Assembly: GCF_003937825.1 (NCBI RefSeq)
Contig: NZ_RSFW01000019.1
Coordinates: forward strand, 1-64,000
Direction of reading: 5' to 3'
DNA from: Mesobacillus subterraneus
GTDB lineage: Bacteria; Bacillota; Bacilli; Bacillales; Cytobacillaceae
Length of the DNA stretch: 64,000 bases
A model generated the notes under the pieces. It did no database searches. It was given only the letters and a program-made list of their open reading frames with translations, and was not told the origin of the DNA. This document shows positions 42,274-52,800 of the stretch, in pieces. The translations under genes were made by a program, and so were the position numbers. How positions within the stretch are numbered: position 1 is the stretch's first letter; each line of letters opens with the position of its first letter.

Positions 42274-42882
42274 TTACTTTTGCTGATAGGATTTGAATTT
42301 TTTTATAATGGTCCAACATAACAATCCTAAACCCCAGTATATTGGAAAAGAATAAATGTGCTTCCAGGTAATTTCTTTATAAATTTTTAAATAGACCATG
42401 GATGGTTCAGCGACGAAAGCCAAAAAGAGCGACAGCAGTCCAGTTGCGATAAAGAATTTTCTTAAAGAGAAACTGTACCTTTGATAGACCAGCATGAATG
42501 GGATAATGACGACCCCAACATCATAGGGATAGAGCTGCGGATTCAAGTATGGAGTCAGCCTCACTGGGTAGGTCCATACCATTGCATTGCTACCGATCGA
42601 ATCCAGGAAGATGGCCATTACCCCATAAAATAATCCGAACGCTGTATTTTCTACCAATTTCTTTTTATCAACAATGATCCACCACATGATTGCCGGCACA
42701 ATCGACAGGATAACTAAAAACCACCATTTTCCAGTAAGGAAATTATGTTCATACCAGTAGGACCTTAACACTTTATGATAATTTCTTTCTGCCTCAAGCA
42801 ATTCCTGAAGTGAAATGGAACTGAGTACATGTAGATGATCATGAAAGTAATGCCCTATGGTCACTGCGGTGGGAAAAAGCAT
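42274..42882 (-). CDS. CBO0543 family membrane protein
   Basis: 202 residues with six membrane helices. The family pattern is clear: WWIIVDKKKLVENTAFGLF, then YPYDVGVVIIPFMLVYQRYSF, then EPSMVYLKIYKEITWKHIYSFPIYW. Family members are found in spore-forming Firmicutes with unknown function, perhaps in the membrane of the spore. ATG has GGGTGTGATG. Confidence 0.85.
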   Translation of the reverse strand: MLFPTAVTIGHYFHDHLHVLSSISLQELLEAERNYHKVLRSYWYEHNFLTGKWWFLVILSIVPAIMWWIIVDKKKLVENTAFGLFYGVMAIFLDSIGSNAMVWTYPVRLTPYLNPQLYPYDVGVVIIPFMLVYQRYSFSLRKFFIATGLLSLFLAFVAEPSMVYLKIYKEITWKHIYSFPIYWGLGLLCWTIIKKFKSYQQK

Positions 42883-42941
42883 ATCATCACACCCTTTGTA
42901 TATATGGTGTGAATTTCTGGTTTTTATATGTAAACAATGAT

Positions 42942-43223
42942 TTATTTTTGGGCTTTAATTTTCTGATAGATCTCCATCAGCTGCTCCGGATTAGCATTTG
43001 TAAAGTAGGAATAGACCCCTCTTGTTGTATGCAAATAAAGAAAGCCCCGATCTCCAGACATAGTCTTGAATGTAATGTCCAAAACATCCTTGATATCAAA
43101 ATGGTCAGAAGCCGTCGTTATTCTGTCAGCGTATACCTGTATTTCTTCTTCATATTCTTCATAGACCTGTTCGTTGTCTTCGATTTTTCTTTTCACCCTT
43201 AAGTATTGATGCGAACAAAGCAA
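42942..43223 (-). CDS. Hypothetical protein, 93 aa
   Basis: Small soluble protein with an acidic N-terminal helix (KIEDNEQVYEEYEEEIQ) and a strand-rich C-terminal half (RGFLYLHTTRGVYSYFTNA) that looks like a small PH-like or beta-barrel domain. Not recognised. Start is TTG 43223 with AAAGGAGGG. Single gene divergent from the HELGH protein gene. Confidence 0.6.
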   Translation of the reverse strand: MLCSHQYLRVKRKIEDNEQVYEEYEEEIQVYADRITTASDHFDIKDVLDITFKTMSGDRGFLYLHTTRGVYSYFTNANPEQLMEIYQKIKAQK

Positions 43224-43332
43224 CCAGCTCCCTCCTTTCTTTAACCTCCAATTTTTATTTTACTCATGTTGATTACGATTAACTAATATATTTAACAATA
43301 ATAACAGGTCAATCGTCAAAAGGAGGATTCTT

Positions 43333-43794
43333 TTGAAATGCATCGGTGAGCTGCTGGATCAGGAAAAGTATCGGGTCAAAGGGAGAATTGCCATTATTGA
43401 AAATAAAGAGACGGTCATGAAGGTTTTCGGCCTTACGAACGCTAAATGGCTGAATGTATGGAATATTGATTCGCGTATTTTGACATTGTTTTATAAATCG
43501 TTCGAGTCGGAATATGACTGGTATATTGTCGTATACGATTATCCTGCGTTTTGTGCAGACCCGGAAATTAAAGAAGCCATAATCTGGCATGAGCTCGGAC
43601 ATATCCAATATCCAGTATTTGAACAGCAGCTGAATTTGGACAGTGAAATCAAATGCGATGGACTTGCCATAATGAACGGCCATAAAGAAGGTATGAGAAA
43701 GGTGCTGGACCTTACATTGAGTATGGCTCGAACACTTAACCATGAAATTTTAACCCATATTACTACTGAACGGCAAATGAGGCTGCCTGGGTAG
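43333..43794 (+). CDS. Small HELGH-motif putative metallopeptidase
   Basis: 153 residues, no signal peptide. IIWHELGHIQYP carries an HExxH zinc site (His86, Glu87, His90), with a third ligand probably the Asp or Glu of LDSEIKCDGLA, a layout that resembles minimal gluzincin- or IrrE-type peptidases. Substrate unknown. Start is TTG 43333 with AAGGAGGATTCTT. A terminator follows. Confidence 0.75.
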   Translation: MKCIGELLDQEKYRVKGRIAIIENKETVMKVFGLTNAKWLNVWNIDSRILTLFYKSFESEYDWYIVVYDYPAFCADPEIKEAIIWHELGHIQYPVFEQQLNLDSEIKCDGLAIMNGHKEGMRKVLDLTLSMARTLNHEILTHITTERQMRLPG

Positions 43795-43850
43795 TGGATG
43801 ACTAGAATTCTTTTTCAGACATGATACTGATGAGAATGATTTAGAAAAAA

Positions 43851-43884
43851 ACTGCCCGCCATCGCAGGATGGCGGGCAGTTTGG
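43851..43884 (-). terminator. Terminator after ppc
   Basis: Minus strand AACTGCCCGCCATCC, short loop, GATGGCGGGCAGTTTTTTT. Strong stem directly after the ppc stop. Confidence 0.92.
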
Positions 43885-43886
43885 AA

Positions 43887-46649
43887 TCAGCCTGTATTCC
43901 TTAGGCCGGCAGCAACGCCGCTGATCGTTAGTAAAACTTGTGTCAATAGTTCATCGTCCGGATTTTCGTCCTTTCGAAGTTCCTGGATCAGCTTAACCTG
44001 AATGAAATTAAGAGGATCCACGTATGGATTTCGCCGATGGACGGAATCCTTGATATTCGGTGTATGGTCAAGCAGCTCTTCATCCTCGGTGATTTGGAGC
44101 AGGGTGTTCTTTGTCATTTCATACTCTTCGACAATATTGCCGAAGATACGGTCTGCGATCGCTTTGTCTTCCACAAGCGATGTGTATTCCTGTGCTGTTG
44201 TGATATCGGCCTTCATTAATGCCATTTGCAAATTATCAACCGTACTGCGGAAGAATGGCCACTCAGCATACATATCCTGCAACAGCTTCAAATTCTGTGG
44301 GCTCTCTTGAGCAAAGTTCTGCAAACCAGATCCGGCAGCATACCAGGCCGGGAAGAGCTGTCTGCTCTGTGTCCAGGCAAATACCCACGGAATCGCGCGG
44401 AGGTTTTCAAACTTGCTGCTGTTTTTACGGCTCATCGGACGAGAACCGATGTTCAGCTCGGCCAGCTCCTTTAGTGGAGTTGCCTGATTGAAATAGACAA
44501 TGAAATCAGGATCCTCGAAAACGAGCGATTGATATTTTCTTAGCGACACTGCAGAGATTTGCTCGATAGCATCCACCCATTTTTGATCTCTAATATGCCC
44601 TTGTTCTGACTCCTTCAAGACATTAGCTGCGGCTTTCATCATGGTTGATGTAGCCTGCTCGAGACTGCGGTAGGCAATGTCCTTCAACAGATAACGGGAC
44701 GATAGAACCTCTCCCTGCTCAGTGATTTTGACACCCTGGCCAAGTGTTTCGACAGGCTGGGAAAGAAGGCTTCTGTTCAATGGTCCGCCCCCTCTTCCAA
44801 GAGAACCGCCTCGCCCATGGAAGAATTTCAGGCCAATTTGATATTTCTTTGCCATTTCATTGATCTCAAGCTGGGCCTTGTAAAGCTTCCAGTTTGCTGT
44901 CAATGTGCCTCCATCCTTGCTGCCGTCAGAATACCCAAGCATGATTTCCTGCTGGTTCCCCATTTTCGCCAGATGGTTACGGTACACCGGCATATTGAAC
45001 AGTGTTTCCATGATTTTCGGCCCAGCCGTCAAATCGTCGATTGTTTCAAGCAATGGTGCGACGTTTAAGTCGGTATCGAATGTGCCGTCGGCATGGAGTC
45101 GGTAAATCCCCGCTTCCTTCGCAAGTACAAGCACTTCCAGCAAATCACTTGCCGATTGAGTCATACTGACAAGGTAAACGTTAACCGACCGTTTGCCGAA
45201 TTCATTGTGCGCATTTTTGATCATCTGGAAAACTTCCAGCATTTCCTGTGTTTCCTCTGAATAATCTTCATGAAGCAAAAGCAAAGGACGCGGATCAGCT
45301 AAAATGTTGCCAAGCAACTCCTGTTTTTCTTCCTCGGAAAGAGATGGATAATTTTCTGTAATACCCACCTTTTTAAGAATTTCAGAAATGGCGGCTTCAT
45401 GTTCACCGCTATGGTTTCGAATATCCAGAGTAGCAAGGTGGAAACCAAACAGCTGGACTTGCCTGATCAATTTTTGCAAGGTTTTTAATTCATGATGTTT
45501 TGGATGGTGCTGATAGATACTGCGCTTTATGATCATCAGGTCTTCCAGCATTTGTTCTGATGATTGATAACCGATCGCTGATTTTCCAGCTTCTTTCAGT
45601 CTCTGTAGGATGACCGCGAATTTTCGGCGGTATACTTCGCCTTCAACCTTCCACTTTTGATCCTCTGTCAGATAGGTTCCTTCATCAAAAACGACTGATT
45701 GGATAAGCTCTTCGCTTACCTCAGCCCTTGCAGTCGAGTGGCTGAAACGTTTCATCAGGTCCACCAGGACAGCTTTATATTTTTTAAGCACTAGACGTCT
45801 TTGTCGTTGAAGAGTTTCCCAGGTTATCTCAGGAGTTACGTTTGGGTTACCATCACGGTCGCCCCCAATCCAGGACCCAAAGCGAAGGAAGTGAGGCACT
45901 TTCCAATCGTGTTCCGGATAATGCTCTTTTAAACTTGTTTCAACTTCCTGGTGTATTTCAGGAAGAACGTCAAATAAAGTCTGGTCAAAATAATATAGGC
46001 CATTCCTGACTTCATCAATAACGGTTGGCTTCCGGTCCCTCAATTCATCTGTTTGCCATAGCACGGAAACTTCATTAAACAGACTTTCTTCGATACTTTG
46101 CCGTTCTTTTTTTGAAAGAAGTGGATTATCCAGACTCTTTAAAAGATCAGCGATCCTTTTTTGGATTTCAAGGATGGAGCGTTTGGTTGCCTCCGTAGGA
46201 TGGGCAGTAATGATCAATTCCAGGGAAATGGTATTGAGTACATTTTGGATGATATCTGAGGTTATATAGTTGTCCTTCAATGATAGGATGGCAGATTCAA
46301 TGGATCCTGGCTGTGCGCTTAATTCAGATTTAAGCAGGTAGTCACGGCGCCTGCGGATCCGATGGTTTTGTTCTGCCGCATTAATTAAATGAAAATAAAC
46401 AGAAAAAGCCCGGATAATATTTTTTCTCATTGGCACCGATAGTCCTGCGATTTCAGCTTTTAAAGCTGGATAGGTTTCACGGTCGTTTTCATTCCTGAGT
46501 GTTTTGCACATTGCACGGATTTTTTCTACTTTTTCAAACAGCTCTACTCCGCCATGATAGACAAGGATGTCCCCCAGGATGTTTCCTAACATTTTTACAT
46601 CTCTGCGGAGCGGCAAACTGCTGTCGTTTATTTCGATTCCTGATGTCAT
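43887..46649 (-). CDS. ppc: Phosphoenolpyruvate carboxylase
   Basis: 920 residues, the usual length. It adds bicarbonate to phosphoenolpyruvate to make oxaloacetate, replenishing the TCA cycle. Catalytic signatures are all present: LTAHPTEATKRSILEIQ (His), FGSWIGGDRDGNPNVTPEI, GYSDGSKDGG, FHGRGGSLGRGGGP and the C-terminal GVAAGLRNTG. AGGAAGGTGACAAT precedes the ATG. Single gene with a terminator. No unusual residue is seen at these sites. Confidence 0.96.
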   Translation of the reverse strand: MTSGIEINDSSLPLRRDVKMLGNILGDILVYHGGVELFEKVEKIRAMCKTLRNENDRETYPALKAEIAGLSVPMRKNIIRAFSVYFHLINAAEQNHRIRRRRDYLLKSELSAQPGSIESAILSLKDNYITSDIIQNVLNTISLELIITAHPTEATKRSILEIQKRIADLLKSLDNPLLSKKERQSIEESLFNEVSVLWQTDELRDRKPTVIDEVRNGLYYFDQTLFDVLPEIHQEVETSLKEHYPEHDWKVPHFLRFGSWIGGDRDGNPNVTPEITWETLQRQRRLVLKKYKAVLVDLMKRFSHSTARAEVSEELIQSVVFDEGTYLTEDQKWKVEGEVYRRKFAVILQRLKEAGKSAIGYQSSEQMLEDLMIIKRSIYQHHPKHHELKTLQKLIRQVQLFGFHLATLDIRNHSGEHEAAISEILKKVGITENYPSLSEEEKQELLGNILADPRPLLLLHEDYSEETQEMLEVFQMIKNAHNEFGKRSVNVYLVSMTQSASDLLEVLVLAKEAGIYRLHADGTFDTDLNVAPLLETIDDLTAGPKIMETLFNMPVYRNHLAKMGNQQEIMLGYSDGSKDGGTLTANWKLYKAQLEINEMAKKYQIGLKFFHGRGGSLGRGGGPLNRSLLSQPVETLGQGVKITEQGEVLSSRYLLKDIAYRSLEQATSTMMKAAANVLKESEQGHIRDQKWVDAIEQISAVSLRKYQSLVFEDPDFIVYFNQATPLKELAELNIGSRPMSRKNSSKFENLRAIPWVFAWTQSRQLFPAWYAAGSGLQNFAQESPQNLKLLQDMYAEWPFFRSTVDNLQMALMKADITTAQEYTSLVEDKAIADRIFGNIVEEYEMTKNTLLQITEDEELLDHTPNIKDSVHRRNPYVDPLNFIQVKLIQELRKDENPDDELLTQVLLTISGVAAGLRNTG

Positions 46650-46798
46650 ATTGTCACCTTCCTAAAACTTGTAAGAATATTTTAACTATTAATATATCAC
46701 AAAAGTACTTAGAATGTGAAATGATAAGCATGTTCCCGTTCTTAATGCAAACTGGATCTTTTCCGAATTCCTATTTCTATTTCCTATTGCCATAAAAG

Positions 46799-46831
46799 AA
46801 AGGCTTCCCAAAATGGGAAGCCCTTATCACA
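46799..46831 (-). terminator. Terminator after the giant protease gene
   Basis: Minus strand AAGGGCTTCCCA, short loop, TGGGAAGCCTTTCTTTT. Confidence 0.85.
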
Positions 46832-46845
46832 TAACAAGGATTAAA

Positions 46846-49800
46846 TTAGCTTGCTTTGTCTTTTTTCTCCGGTTTGCCAGTGATGATCAATTTCATTGTT
46901 TTCAGTGATGTCATTTTTCCTGCGAAATTCTCTGCTTCGGATATCAGAGTATGTGTTCCATTCGCAAGGTCAAGGGTGATTGAAAATTTGCCATCATTGC
47001 CTGTCTTGACGGAATCAATGAGTGTTACTTTATTGCCCTGCTGTTCGTAAATGTGGATCGTCGTTCCCGAATCGGCCATCCCGGTGATCGTTGCCGGCTC
47101 TCCCTTAACAATCAATTCTTCCTGATCGAATGCAGGTGCTGAAGGGATTTCTTGTGTTGCATCCTTTGACCATCGCAGGGCATTGATGAATACCTGTCTT
47201 CCTTCCTGTGTCCATCCATAATCAGGCCCGATGATATTCGTGACGGCAAAAGAAGACATCAGTAAATGCATATGTTCCTTGCTCCTGAATTCATAAGCAA
47301 TTGATTCTCCTTTGCTCTTATCATCTACAGAGAGGCTCGCAACAGCGATTCCCGGATAATTCTTGAACGTCGAATACGGACTTCTGGCAGCATGGATTTT
47401 GATTCTTCCATCTGGATCTGTATTCAGTCCCTCAAAGATTGGATGTTTATTTGCTGAATTAAGGTAAACCGCTCCCTCGTTGTATCCCTGTTGGTCCATT
47501 TCGGGTTTGCCTTCAATTTCACTCAGTCTTGGGATTGAGCCTTCGGCCACACCCCATGATCCAGTGAATACAAGGGTAGTTTTATGCTCATCGCTTTCGC
47601 TGATCAGCTGCTGGAATTGTTCCTTTGTCCCTTTGTTCGTATTCACAAGGATGACCTCGTATTTGCCGACATTGCCGAGAATATCCCAGCCTTTTTCTTC
47701 CGCATAGAGCTTTTGCCCATTTAGCAGTGCTGTCAGCGAACCATTTACATCACCTAATACAGCAGCTTCAAAGGCATTCAAGTCTATGTTTGTTTCCTTG
47801 TCGTCTTCCCCAATTTCAACCTCGATCGCTTCCTGAAGATACCCTTCTGCAGAAACCTTTAGTGTATATTCACCAGGCAGCAGGTTTTCGAATCTGAAGC
47901 TCCCTTTCTCATCGCTTCGTGCCTCGAGGTAAAAGTCAGGCTGGTCTTTCGGAATCAGTGTCAGTAATGCACCGGCAATGGCTGACTTTTCTTTTTTGCT
48001 CATGATGGAACCGCTAAAATCAGCTCCATTAATTGCTTCTAGCGTGAAATTCACATCGGCACTGTTCCCAAGGTCCGCAACTTCTGCTTGTTTTGTCTGT
48101 TCAGCAAATCCGCGTGCCTGTACCTTTACCGCATACTCACCGACGCCTATGCCGAATCTGTACATACCTTCTGCATTTGTCGTGGTTTTCATGTTCGTTC
48201 CTTCGATTGATACCAGCGCACCAGCAACAGGTTTTCCTTGAGTGTCCTTAACTGTTCCTTTAATTTCACCCTGGCTGGCAGTCAGGGCAAAATCAATGGC
48301 ATTCAGGTAAATCGCCTTTGCGTGATCTGTCCATCTGTCATTTGGATGTCCGTAATTACCTATTTTGAGTGCTGATAGCAGGATATGAACACTGTTTGAT
48401 GAACTGAATTTATAGCCAATCGTACTGCCCAGTTCACCTTTTACTGGATTCGTCAAAGTGGCAAGAGAAGTTCCGCTGTAGTTTTGATAAACAGAATACT
48501 GTACAGCTCCCTTCGGATTCAATAAGAATGGAATCTCATCTCCTTCATTGAATCCCTTCAGAATCGGATGTGACTCATCCACTCTCAAGTTAATTTCCTT
48601 GTCCGCATAGCTGTTCACAAGAGCTTGAGGATCTCCGTATGCGTCTCTTAAATCCCCAATCGGTCCTCCAAACATGGCAGTGAAAATCATGCTGACTCCG
48701 CGGGCATTCGCTTTATCAATCATTGCCCTTAATCGGTCTTTATTCATTGAAGTCGTAGTGTCATTGACGATAACCAGTTTGTAATTTGGTATTTCGTCAA
48801 TCAGACTTTCGAATTCCGTATATGGATAGAGGTCAGCCTCATAGCCATTGCTTTCGAGAAATGGCAAGATTTTATCGCTTTGATAAGGGTTGGCAAGCAA
48901 CGCAATTTTCTCTGAAACAACAAGGTTCACATTCAGTTCTGCTTGTTGGTCCTTTGTAATTTCAACACTTTGGAAAGTCGGTGCATAGCCTGTTGCGATC
49001 ACCCTTACTTCATAGCTGCCTGAAGGAAGAGTTGCCTGGTAATTTCCTTCTGCATTGGTCTTGACTGACACAGGGGTACCGAGCACCTCGATTCTTGCTT
49101 CGGCTATCGGGTCTTTCGTTGACGCATCGACAATTCTGCCGGTCAGAATGCCTGAATCGACTGACTGAATGGTGAAGGATTTTGAAATCAACTCACCGTT
49201 GTCAATTACAATGGAAAACTCCGTTCCGCTGTGTCCGAATGCTTCCACAGTCAGCGTATATGTCCCTTCCTCCAAAGCTGCAAAGAATTTGCCATCGTCA
49301 TCAGTTTCATAGGTTTTGCCTGTTTCATTGACTGTAACAGTTGCCTTCAATGGTCCATTTTCATTCCGGACTGTTCCATGCAGTTCACCGACTAGTGCTT
49401 CTTTCTCGTCGATGGCCCAATTCAGCGCATTGGCTAAAAGCTGTTCCCGGGACGGGTCGAATGATTCATTCGGTTTGAAGACATGACTGATGGTCATATT
49501 GGCAAGCAGGATTTCGACTGAGTCTGTTGTCCTGCCCTTATAGGCAACCATACTTCCCTTCTCACCTGTCTGAGAATGGGAGAAGTCTACGACCGTTGTT
49601 CCTGAGTAGCCGCTGAATCCATAGTAATAGCCGGATTTTGCCGGGATCTCAATTGTATCTCCTGTTTCGTAACCTGACGTTAATGGGTGTTCTCCAAGTA
49701 CTGTTCCCTGGGCACCAGGTTTATTGTTATGTTCGAATATGGTCTTTGGGTCATCCATGTAATCCTGTAAATAACGGATGGAACCACGTCCTCCTGCCTG

Positions 49801-52800
49801 GCCAGTCCAGATGACGGAAATCCGTTTTTCATCCAGTGCCTTTTGGAATGCCAGGAATACATCCTTCGATGGAACAAGGCTTGGGGCATAATCAGAATTG
49901 GCGAACACCACATCCACTTCATCCAATTTGTCCAGTTCCTTATAATCCATGCTGATGACCTTGTATCCTCTTTCCTCCAGATATTGCTTATAGGTCGTAC
50001 CTGAAGCAGTCAAGTCGACGATGACTCCAACTGTTGGCGACGGCCTTAATTTTACATTGACCGCTGCTTTCTGTTTGTCTGTGATCTTAACAGGAATGTC
50101 CTGACGTACATATCCTGCTTTCTCTACTCTTAAGGTGTAATCTCCTGGCTCAATTTTAGTAAGATTGTATTGGCCCTGGAGATTGGAGGCTGCTTCTCTA
50201 GGGTTTCCTATAAGAATGACTTTCGCCCCTTCAATGGCATTCCCGTCCTTGAGATTCTCGACAGTTCCGGAAATGGAACCAGTATTTTCTGCGACCTCCA
50301 TCGAGATCGATAATGGATTGCTTTCCTGATTTGCGGTAACTTTCACCATCTTAGGAGCATAGCCGAATGCATTTACCTCCAGTTCGTATTCGCCTTCATT
50401 GATTGCGATGGAGAAGCCGCCATTTTCGACACTGGATTGAGTCTGGAATGGTTCCCCTTTTACCTTGATTTCTGCTTTTAACGGTTGTCCTGCCTCATCA
50501 AGAATGGTTCCGCTCACCACAGGGAATTCAACATTGGCTGCCCAGAGAACGGCATTGATCAGCATTTGTTTTCCTTCGTCGGTATAATCCTTAGCTCCAT
50601 GATAAGACGTGAAGCCATGTCCGCTCATCAACAGTTCAACACTGCGCCCTGATCTTGGTTTATACGCAACTCCCAGGCCATGTGTAGTATCTAAACCTTC
50701 ATGTTTAATCTCTGCCAGTGGATACCCGCTGTAATCTTTGAAATATCCTACGGCACTTGACGAAGGGGTAAGAATTTCAACTATTTCTCCGGCGGCTGCT
50801 CCGCTGAAGATGGGATGCTCTTCAAGAATTTTGTATTGTGCCGCTTCGTTCGTTTTCCTGATGGTATTGCGCATTTTTGGGTCCTGCCTGTGATTGACGA
50901 GATGATTGATCCCGGAACCGCTCCAGTAAGCATCTCCAAAAATAAGACTAGTTTCTGACTGGTCTGCTGCAGCCATCATTTCATCAAAAACTTTTTTATT
51001 CAGGGCAGATGTAGGCTCATTAAAGAAGATGACATCAAACTCTGCCATTCTCCTGACCAAATCAGCGGGCTGGATATCCAACACATTCACACCGATTTCT
51101 CTGAACATCGCCTTGAAATTTTTATCTGCCGAGAAATAATCTCCCACAACCCCTACCGAAGGCATGGTATGAAGCTGGATGTCAAGTTCTCCTGAGTGAC
51201 GGGCAACATCTACATTTTGAGAATGGGCAATGTAGCCTTCCTTGCTGAATACCAGTGTATAAGATTCCTCCTCCAGTCCAGATAGTTCATACCGGCCATT
51301 TGCGCCTGTCTGGACTTCAGTAAACGGTTCACCTGCTTCGTTTTTAACTGACACTGTTACGTCCTGCAGCTGCATTCCAGATAACGAATCGGTAACAATA
51401 CCTGTCAGCACACCCCTCTCAGATTCTCCGAGGACGATTTCAACATTCTCGACGGCTCCTTTGGCAACAGTAACTCTTGCCGTTTTGGAACCCAGCCCTT
51501 TGGCGCGAATCTCGATTGTGAAATCACCTTCGTCATGGAAGAAGGTAAAGCTGCCGTTCTTGTCTGTCTTTGTCTTCACACCAGTTTCAATCACCTCGAT
51601 AGTTCCTTCAACCGGTTCACCTGAAGGGTTGGTTACCGTTCCAGTGATTTTCCCGAATGTGGCACTATATAGATAATCAATACTATTGAACAGAATTTGC
51701 TGCTGTCCTCTGTACCATGCTTTTGCTGATTCCCATGGAACAGTTGAATGGCTTGACAGCAGTAAATGGGCACTCTCTTCTGAAATGGCATTATAGGCAA
51801 CCCCTGAACCGACAAATCCAAGATCTGTATTGCCAATTTTGCCAATCGTCCTTCCTGAGTATTGGTTGAACCAGGCAAAATCTGCGTTGTGTTCCAACAC
51901 ACTGATTCTGTCGCCTGGTTTGTATCCTTTGAAAATTGGATGCTCAGCTTCTACCTGGATCCTTACTTCTCCACCATCATAATCGTGGCCAAGCTCCTTT
52001 GGATCCTGAATGAAGTCTTTTAAGTGATGAATCGATCCGTAGTTCGCTCCCCATTGGTCGGTAAAAATAATGCTGACATTTTGTTCCTTCGCATTTTGGA
52101 GCAGCTTTTTAAATTGTTCCTCTGACGGCTTGGCGCCATCTGAACCATATCCGCCATTCAGGTAAATGACTTTATAGCGTCCTGGATCATCGGCTATTTC
52201 CCAGCCGCGTTCTTCGGCAATATAGCCGTTAGCATTCAGCAGATTTGTGATCTCACTTTTATAATCGTCGAGGACTGCGATATCGATAGGCTGAAGTTCA
52301 AATGTCATTTCAGTTTTTTCGCCGGCTGTAACCTCAACCTCCGTTTGACCGTTCTTATAGCCATTCAACGCGATCGTAGCCGTGTAAGTTCCCTCAAAGA
52401 CATCGTTCACAGCAAACGTGCCTTCTGTATTGGTCTTCCCCTCAATTGGGGAACCGTTGAGCTTGATTTCGGCTCCAACCACCGGCTCTTGTGTACGTTT
52501 GTCTGTTATCTTTAAAGCGAATGATCCTTTTTCAGCCTCTTCAAATTGATAATTTCTCGTATTTTGATAGCCTGAGACCAAATTGATTGTTTCAATCATC
52601 TGCTTTTTTCCGTAAAATGAAGCACTGATTGTATATTCACCAGGCTGGTGCTTCAGCACATAGTTTCCGTCATTGTCCGCGCTGACTGTTTTTCCTGTCT
52701 CGGCTACTGTGACAGATCCCTTTATAGCCTTTCCGCTGCTATCCTTTAATGAACCTTTTATGATTCCAGGTGAAGAGTAGCTTTGGATTCCTGCCTGGTG

